DNA from: Candidatus Methanomethylophilaceae archaeon
Lineage (GTDB): Archaea; Thermoplasmatota; Thermoplasmata; Methanomassiliicoccales; Methanomethylophilaceae
Assembly: GCA_023230065.1 (NCBI GenBank)
Contig: JALNYB010000010.1
Location: forward strand, 1-28,911
Direction: 5' to 3'
Length of the DNA stretch: 28,911 nucleotides
Part shown: piece after piece, positions 24,301-28,911 of the stretch
How positions within the stretch are numbered: the first letter of the stretch is position 1
Layout: each line of letters begins with the position of its first letter
Made by a program: the position numbers and the translations under genes
The notes under the pieces: model-generated
The model's database searches: none
Told to the model about the DNA's origin: nothing
The model's input: only the letters and a program-made list of their open reading frames with translations

Positions 24301-27103
24301 TACATACGTAGTGATAACAGGAAAATCGTCAGGATATACGACGCAGGTTGAAACTATAAATGGAGTGTTCAGTTTCACCAATATAGTTCCTGATGTATAC
24401 ACAGCAACTGTATATTCTACCAATGGAACAACAATCAATACAGCGACTTTGACAGCATGCGTAGGAACGAATTCTGGAGCAAAGATCTCCACAACATCTG
24501 GTACAATAACGGTTACTGTTACAGATGAGTATGGAGAATCAGTAACATCAGGTACTGTCATTGCTACCAACTCTTCTACAGGTGCTACATTCAGTGCTAC
24601 AATATCAGATGGAACAGCAACTATCAGTGTAATTCCAGCAACATATAGCATTTCGGCATCTGGTGGAAAAGTTTCAGTATCTTCAACATCAGTCACAGTG
24701 ACAAGCGGCGGAACAAAAACAGCTACTCTGTCTGTTTATGATTCTAAAATCATTACAGTATCTGGAGCTCCTTCGGGAAGTTTGATAACGCTGATGTCCT
24801 TTGGATACACAATCTCATCTGCCACATCCACATCCTTTGCAGTACCTGCAAGTGGAGGATATGATGGTGAGACATATACAGCATACGCAGTAAGCGGAAG
24901 CACAGTGTACTACGGTGTATCAACAGGTGCGAGCATATCGATGATAAGTTCGACTGGATATACAGTATCAGGGATCTTGAAGAACAGTAGCGGAGCGGTA
25001 ACAGCTGGTACAGTGTCATTCATTACATCTACTGGTGCACAGTTGATCTTCACAGCAGATAGTGATGGCGTGTTTAGCGCCATGATTCCTGCAGGAAGTT
25101 ATACGCTGTATGCGTATGACGGGTCGGCAAGTGCGCTTCTAAAGTCCATTACAGTGTCTGCAGATGATGTCATGGGCGATCTTAAGATGTCCGCGGGCCG
25201 TACACTTACAGGATATCTGTATTATACGACTCAGATGTCTTCTAGCAGTACAAAGGGCATTGCATTCGTTGACATGAAATGTACATTGGATGTTGATGGA
25301 ACGTCGTATACAATCGTTTACAAGACCAATTCAAGCGGAAAGGCACTGTTCTATGTACCTTCTGGTTATGAGGCAAAGATCAGCGTAGATGCATTTGAAA
25401 CAACAGCGTTCTATTGTGAAGCGCAGACAACCACTATTGCTTCTGGATCGAGTAGTACGTCTACAGGATGGACTCTCGGTGCCAGCAGTGCAAAGGACAG
25501 TACAAAGTATGTGAAGTCCGTGTCGATTTCAAGTCCGTATACAACGACTTTAACTTTATACAGCGACTCTACTGTGAAATACACAGTTAATGGATCCACA
25601 ACAGTTATGCCGGGACAGTATACTGCAATCGTGTTAGGAAGCACAGGCTATTACTACAACGGAACTGTCTATGTCTATCCAGGACAGAGCGGTGCTTTGG
25701 AAATCGATGCAATCAGTGTTGCAACTGTAACGTTGACTGCATCTGTATTGGATCAGATAACCGTGACTGCAGTCGAGAATGATGACGGAGTAAAAGGAAG
25801 CTATTATGAGGATTCTAGCAATTCTCTAGTGTACTATGTCCAGAAAGGATACAGTTATTACTTCGAAGCAGAGAGCGGTAGCACAGGTACGGAGACAATC
25901 GCATACGGATCGATCGACAATGCTTCATCCGCAGTAACTCTGGATCTCTCGCAGAAATCTGAGAAGGCAACTATAACTGGCTACGTTGGTGTTGTGGCAG
26001 ATGGAACTCTAACAGTGACATACGGTAGCGTTTCGATACCATTCGACATAACCAATGGATCATTCACTATAGTCGTCCCATCAGGTACAGCACTTACTCT
26101 GAAGGCAGTTGTTTCACAGACCATCGACAAGAGGGTAACATACACCTATACGGGAACGACCTCAATGATCGCATCTGCAGTTGTTGATGAAGCGGTTGCT
26201 AATTTCTCGGTCCTTACGACAGGACAGGAACTAGTTGTCGCAGAGCTTTCAGGAAGCAGTCAGAATTTCTCCAACGGAGTCGGATCATTCATATTGACTA
26301 TCGAGAACACAGGCTCAACAACGAACACGTATGTGATTACTTCCGGATCCGCATGGGTCTTGGATAAGACATATACGATCGTCGTCGCGGCTGGTGCAAC
26401 CGGAACGGTCCTAGTTACAGGATATTATGATAAGACACTAGTTGGAGCAGGAAATTCGAACTTATCAGTCATAGTGACAGATATTTCTGGAAACACAGTT
26501 GGAACCTATCTCCTCGACGGAACAGGTTTCAGTTCGTCATCGACAACTCCAACATATGTGGATATCAGCGGTACTGATGGAGCGTCATCGGATGCAGTCA
26601 ACAGTCACGAATATCAGTATGCTATAACCATCACGAATAACGATTGTTACCAGAAGTCAGTGACCATAAGCGCAACATTCACAGAAATATCTACAGGGTG
26701 GGTCTATGTACTTTCTAATAAGGATGGATCACTGATCTACAGCGATGGGGCATCATACAATGTGAAAGGATATGGTACAACAACGATCTACGTGAAGGTC
26801 ATGTGTTCAGACGCATCATCGTCAGTAGTTCCTGGAATGACCATAACCGTATCATCGAACGGATTGACCTTAGCTACGAACAGCAGCGGTGTGACCATAA
26901 GCGGAAGCACAGCAACCACGAAGCTGAGCGCACAGGAGGCTGACATGGATGAGACGGCAATGTCCGCAAGCGGAACCAACATATTCAACAGTGCAAGCAC
27001 TGTTCCGATAATGTTCTGGGTCCTGTTGGCATTATGTGTTCTGGTTCTAATCTTCACTGCGTGGGCAGGAACTAAGAGGGGGGTGTTTGTACGCAAAAAG
27101 TAA
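21389..27103 (+). CDS. STT3/AglB-like membrane protein fused to a giant adhesin-like ectodomain
   Basis: 1,904 residues. After a cytosolic N terminus there are about 13 membrane helices (44-506), then an STT3-type soluble domain. Similarity to archaeal oligosaccharyltransferase AglB is seen at HVHVIESLISG, LNYPYGATNVYPPLMDFI, TTVSEMAHYYGW and the segment after residue 540. The motifs AglB needs look altered. The Asp before the first His is Gly (GGSGAASH, 75-82), the second acidic motif is NGTE (191-194), and WWDYG aligns with YFGYS (560-564). Glu390 in the external loop remains. From about 850 to 1870 come repeated Ig/carboxypeptidase-regulatory-like beta domains, rich in Ser, Thr and Gly with over a dozen N-X-S/T sequons. 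A final helix (about 1872-1893) ends VRKK. ATG 21419, after GGAG, is an alternative start. Confidence 0.8.
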   Translation: MNPYSIWRFRMRKFAIKSANPEGDGETRSSVDDGKGWFRRQWRLISLLVIIIAAFVVRFVFAFGVSAGDNFALSGGSGAASHVHVIESLISGSFSFTDSALNYPYGATNVYPPLMDFILAGVAGLVSLFGVSTSTAASGVLAFSTPIFAALTCYPVYLVGKKMFNDENIGILSALLYAFFALLIMTTVFSNGTEYAFIAFVFVFMIYFLLKALEACDDSRFTGLNAVVKDRSILKNTLITGILFVVIALSWNQFRVILLMLVFFMVAQALIDRFRSKEVSLTVGMYSVVILMGIVISAPYYIGAGLWTEIFSGPFIIGILAVALAVLFAKTASKPWVLMIPVIVAIVIAFFAILFFGAHDLFSAIIYGNSIYEGSLMKAIISSTHTTVSEMAHYYGWVTAWLPLILFLYMIYNYRKNMDSRKYTFIMWWTLAMFCIGWYNTGYAVIAGPVFAVASAVVIIKTIRAVDLKSYLSNCKGNGLKAGFRKALKPIPLAAVIIIVALIIIPNFTYGVEAGVSTNTAKDNGYFTGDYTISTTDVSSVNKLWESYSDMEKTGALVTYFGYSNDAVYKGGFDSVTDTLGGGASAAANVLLSSSSASATAVLAIRIMMAGGISNFSSEITAAGLDYTTIAGYINNPSTAVKEVLSDSKTYSGIDADVTEENAVYLVLTNYITTELSEPQIDDFYDKVCGEAGDRITYVSVNGSMLPLYYQDGSYFSTIAYFGDYILNSYSAATQFYSYNTSTGYAEYTDAMYETFLWKSIIGITETDAGYSSTVSFLSALSLSDGTLKAVPGYGLSNYSVAYWHVSYNANKDATLSSSGWEDMDAYEAIALQNSQGGLINYLSGVVMLEYNTDSTTTYSGVVDYTTGSGASAAAGIQVAVYVDTDYDSSGVTNYVLRNVTYTKEDGSYSISVPNDGTAYRVVFSSGATGTQSGSIIATYTDTSSIPTTMTIAATSLSGTVVVGDDAYTEDTYVVITGKSSGYTTQVETINGVFSFTNIVPDVYTATVYSTNGTTINTATLTACVGTNSGAKISTTSGTITVTVTDEYGESVTSGTVIATNSSTGATFSATISDGTATISVIPATYSISASGGKVSVSSTSVTVTSGGTKTATLSVYDSKIITVSGAPSGSLITLMSFGYTISSATSTSFAVPASGGYDGETYTAYAVSGSTVYYGVSTGASISMISSTGYTVSGILKNSSGAVTAGTVSFITSTGAQLIFTADSDGVFSAMIPAGSYTLYAYDGSASALLKSITVSADDVMGDLKMSAGRTLTGYLYYTTQMSSSSTKGIAFVDMKCTLDVDGTSYTIVYKTNSSGKALFYVPSGYEAKISVDAFETTAFYCEAQTTTIASGSSSTSTGWTLGASSAKDSTKYVKSVSISSPYTTTLTLYSDSTVKYTVNGSTTVMPGQYTAIVLGSTGYYYNGTVYVYPGQSGALEIDAISVATVTLTASVLDQITVTAVENDDGVKGSYYEDSSNSLVYYVQKGYSYYFEAESGSTGTETIAYGSIDNASSAVTLDLSQKSEKATITGYVGVVADGTLTVTYGSVSIPFDITNGSFTIVVPSGTALTLKAVVSQTIDKRVTYTYTGTTSMIASAVVDEAVANFSVLTTGQELVVAELSGSSQNFSNGVGSFILTIENTGSTTNTYVITSGSAWVLDKTYTIVVAAGATGTVLVTGYYDKTLVGAGNSNLSVIVTDISGNTVGTYLLDGTGFSSSSTTPTYVDISGTDGASSDAVNSHEYQYAITITNNDCYQKSVTISATFTEISTGWVYVLSNKDGSLIYSDGASYNVKGYGTTTIYVKVMCSDASSSVVPGMTITVSSNGLTLATNSSGVTISGSTATTKLSAQEADMDETAMSASGTNIFNSASTVPIMFWVLLALCVLVLIFTAWAGTKRGVFVRKK

Positions 27104-27126
27104 CCGCAATAATAGCGATATTTGCA

Positions 27127-27891
27127 ATGTTGTTCGCAGCATGCGCAGGTATATGCGTGATGGCAACAGAAGTTGACGGTGCAGGAACCGGATCTATCAC
27201 AGGAGAAACCAATGTCGTAAAAACAGAGGGAACTCTGACTTACGAAATTAAGTTCTTCGAAAGTGATTCCTCGTTCTCTACGCTTGAAATCACATATACA
27301 GCAAAGCTTACAAACTCTAGCGGAACCACACAATCTAGTGCTGTGTCACCGTCTTCTGGAACTCTTAAGAATGGAGTTTCGACAGAACTGACCATCACCG
27401 CACCTGAGACCGCGGGAAGTTATACGCTTACTGTAGTGTTCAAAGAGACTATCAACGATGGGAGTGCAACAACATCTACGAAATCAGTGGTCATCTCGGT
27501 GGTAAAGCCGATAACGTTGTCCATCACGTTGGCCAACAACAGTAATGTTGACTTCACCGATTTCACAGTCTTTTTCTATGTCGACGGAGTAAAGCTTGAA
27601 AATAGCGATACACTGGTGACTGTAGCTGCAGGAGATTCTGTAACAGTCACATATGATTGGGTAACAGATTCGCTCTCTGATGGAAAACATGTGTTCAAGG
27701 TAGTAGCGGCTGAAGATTCTCTTGTGATAGTTACGGGTCTCGATACAGAGCATAGTTTCTACAATGGTCAATCCAATTATGGGTTGGTATCCATTCTGAT
27801 GGGTATCTTCCTTGTGATCCTGATCATAATTGCGATATATGTGTATCGCAAACCGGTCAAGAACTACGGAAAGCCGAAGGCAAGACGTTAA
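27127..27891 (+). CDS. Secreted, membrane-anchored CARDB-like protein
   Basis: 254 residues. A hydrophobic N terminus acts as signal peptide, then come an Ig-like stretch (about 35-125), a CARDB-type adhesion domain (about 127-195; note YVDGVKLENSDTLVTVAAGD), and a membrane helix at 218-240 with a basic tail (RKPVKNYGKPKARR). The topology is therefore outside with a cytosolic C terminus. It lies 23 bp after the STT3-like gene and probably partners with it in the envelope. The start is odd. The hydrophobic segment continues upstream in frame (VTAIIAIFA) with no ATG, GTG or TTG before a stop, and ATG 27127 lacks a ribosome-binding site. See findings. Confidence 0.75.
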   Translation: MLFAACAGICVMATEVDGAGTGSITGETNVVKTEGTLTYEIKFFESDSSFSTLEITYTAKLTNSSGTTQSSAVSPSSGTLKNGVSTELTITAPETAGSYTLTVVFKETINDGSATTSTKSVVISVVKPITLSITLANNSNVDFTDFTVFFYVDGVKLENSDTLVTVAAGDSVTVTYDWVTDSLSDGKHVFKVVAAEDSLVIVTGLDTEHSFYNGQSNYGLVSILMGIFLVILIIIAIYVYRKPVKNYGKPKARR

Positions 27892-27900
27892 AATTAAACA

Positions 27901-27917
27901 GGGTGGGAATCCCACCC
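27901..27917 (+). terminator. Strong bidirectional hairpin terminator
   Basis: A perfect 7-bp GC-rich stem, GGGTGGG/CCCACCC, with an AAT loop lies 10 bp after the stop of the CARDB-like gene and about 27 bp beyond the convergent DUF1638 gene. AT-rich sequence flanks both sides. It probably ends both transcripts. Confidence 0.75.
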
Positions 27918-27943
27918 TTCTTAAATTATTATAAAATTATCTA

Positions 27944-28753
27944 TTAGTCTTTTTTAGACAGTTTTGTTTTGGCATTTGCATAGATTCTATTTGCAGGACC
28001 AAGTGTTGCCCATCCGTCTTCGGCTTGGATGATCTTAAGATTCATTTCTTTTCCAAGATCTTGAGAAAGTTTGTCGAATTCATTTTTATCGCCCAATCCC
28101 GTATCTATTTGCAAGGCATATTGATAACCACACATTTCAAGGATCATCCTCATCATTGAATGATCGGTAGTATCAGTTCCCCGGAACATATCTGAAGATG
28201 ACAGGAAATCATTCCAGTTAGTTGCCATCGCAGGCGTAAGGTATAATTGTCCAGTGTGTGCTTTGTTAAGCTCATAGTATCTTTTTGTTCCGCCGACAGC
28301 AACACCTATGCAGTCGTCACATACTCCATCATTTTCATCACGAAATACTATTACAGGGGTCGAAAATTTGTCTGCGGCCCATTTAGTTATGTCCCATCCT
28401 GCGTTTCCGCACAATCCGTAATATAATGCAAGAACGTCAAAATGACTTTGTAACATCGTTATTTGATCTTCAACGGTTTTACGAAGCTCCTTTGGTTCAG
28501 CATGAAGGCCGAGACGATTCATGTATATCACGATGTTGAATTTTTTGGGATTCTGATCAAAACCGTTTTTAAGATCGTATTCATCGATAAGTTGATAGGG
28601 GAGTCCATATCTTTCAAGTTTTCTTTTGATACTTACATTAGGATCGGTCTTAACAAGATATATGTATTTTTCTTCAACATCTGTTCTGAGATTGTATATG
28701 AGTTCATCTTCGAGCATCGGGCAGGCGATGATACCTAGTGTCCCTCGGGTCAT
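27944..28753 (-). CDS. DUF1638 family protein
   Basis: 269 residues. The family pattern is visible: an opening strand GTLGIIACPMLEDEL, the central YYGLCGNAGW (Cys115), and VCDDCIGVAVGG (Cys145, Cys148) with RYYELNKAHTGQLYLTP after it. DUF1638 proteins are frequent in methylotrophic methanogens and some anaerobic bacteria, often near corrinoid methyltransferase systems. Their biochemical role is not settled. The Cys and Asp residues suggest a metal or cofactor site. The ATG at 28753 has a TATA element (minus-strand TTTAATAT, near 28776-28784) about 28 bp upstream, so the mRNA is nearly leaderless. No methyltransferase is in the window, so context here does not test the link. Confidence 0.82.
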   Translation of the reverse strand: MTRGTLGIIACPMLEDELIYNLRTDVEEKYIYLVKTDPNVSIKRKLERYGLPYQLIDEYDLKNGFDQNPKKFNIVIYMNRLGLHAEPKELRKTVEDQITMLQSHFDVLALYYGLCGNAGWDITKWAADKFSTPVIVFRDENDGVCDDCIGVAVGGTKRYYELNKAHTGQLYLTPAMATNWNDFLSSSDMFRGTDTTDHSMMRMILEMCGYQYALQIDTGLGDKNEFDKLSQDLGKEMNLKIIQAEDGWATLGPANRIYANAKTKLSKKD

Positions 28754-28775
28754 ATCTACTGTAAATACCGTTTTG

Positions 28776-28785
28776 AAATATTAAA
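28776..28785 (-). promoter_or_regulatory. TATA box for the DUF1638 gene
   Basis: Minus-strand ATTTAATATT is centred about 28 bp upstream of the ATG at 28753, giving a leaderless or very short-leader transcript. It lies in the short gap after the stop of the probable partial gene at the right edge. Confidence 0.5.
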
Positions 28786-28803
28786 TCCGTACTTACAAAG
28801 TTG

Positions 28804-28911
28804 TTACTGCTGTGTTTTATCAGTTAATCTCGAGGTCTTTTCTCGATTGTGTGTGTTTTCAGCATCTACATTTTCGATTGATACTCTGTTAAACCCGAGT
28901 TTGACAGATAG
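28804..28911 (-). CDS. Probable 3' end of an unidentified gene (partial)
   Basis: The only minus-strand frame without stops from the right edge reads 35 residues and ends with TAA at 28804-28806. The peptide is polar, with SIENVDAENTHNREKTSRL near its middle and KTQQ at the end. It has no family motif. The other two minus-strand frames stop within about 45 bases. The length is too small to be sure, and chance is possible. If real, the gene lies upstream of DUF1638 on the same strand. Confidence 0.4.
   Translation of the reverse strand, partial: LSVKLGFNRVSIENVDAENTHNREKTSRLTDKTQQ

Noticed and set aside
24070..24696. Minus-strand frame of 208 codons inside the STT3-like gene
   Set aside because: It is a shadow caused by the Thr/Ser/Val-rich composition of the sense strand. 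It has no promoter, no start signals and no domain.
23950..27000. Nucleotide tandem repeats in the adhesin-like tail
   Set aside because: The protein has similar beta domains and recurring Thr/Ser/Gly codons, but I found no long exact DNA repeats, so recent expansion is not supported.
1..28911. CRISPR arrays, insertion sequences, integrase or attachment sites
   Set aside because: No regularly spaced repeats, transposase motifs or flanking target-site duplications were seen.

Overview
This 28.9 kb window is archaeal. Evidence: the RNA polymerase cluster rpoH-rpoB-rpoA1-rpoA2-rpl30e-nusA, Trm56, archaeal Elp3, a two-domain Cdc48, TATA boxes about 25-30 bp upstream of starts with many leaderless or short-leader genes, and GGTGA-type ribosome-binding sites. 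RpoB is one undivided chain of about 1,200 residues, as in Thermoplasmata and unlike classical methanogens and haloarchaea. Together with a DUF1638 gene, PRC-barrel genes and a total absence of TAG stop codons (25 complete genes: 18 TGA, 7 TAA), this points by inference to Methanomassiliicoccales or a close relative. No 16S or mcr gene is present to prove it.

Layout. 1-494: no gene; a GC-richer patch near 240-375 may be a structured RNA. 497-1953 (minus strand): a small four-helix membrane protein, tRNA(CAT), tRNA-Asn, a winged-helix regulator and a 55-residue Cys/Trp-rich microprotein. 2065-3641: a regulator, trm56 and an HD-domain hydrolase, tightly packed. 3631-3885 (minus): a PRC-barrel protein, divergent from trxA-trxB-regulator (3979-5688). 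5840-7815: a regulator with an operator-like dyad, coupled to elp3. 7808-10248 (minus): cdc48 followed by an overlapping PRC-barrel gene. 10422: tRNA-Lys. 10614-19458: the RNA polymerase operon, stopping after nusA. 19551-21322: a COG2108-type radical SAM gene and pyrF, divergent from one promoter region. 21389-27891: a giant STT3/AglB-like membrane protein with an approximately 1,000-residue adhesin-like tail, then a membrane-anchored CARDB-type protein. 27944-28753 (minus): DUF1638. 28804-28911 (minus): the probable 3' end of another gene.

Most of the window is information processing (transcription, tRNA modification, redox and protein quality control). The most unusual locus is the envelope pair at 21.4-27.9 kb. 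Its first protein has the oligosaccharyltransferase fold, but by eye its Asp catalytic motifs and WWDYG motif are altered, and a Ser/Thr- and sequon-rich tail is fused to it. It could be a degenerate OST turned envelope scaffold, or an enzyme that works on itself or its neighbour. Other points of interest are a thioredoxin reductase without recognisable NADPH-binding motifs, substitutions at usually invariant RNA polymerase positions, and a helix-hairpin-helix extension on RpoA2.
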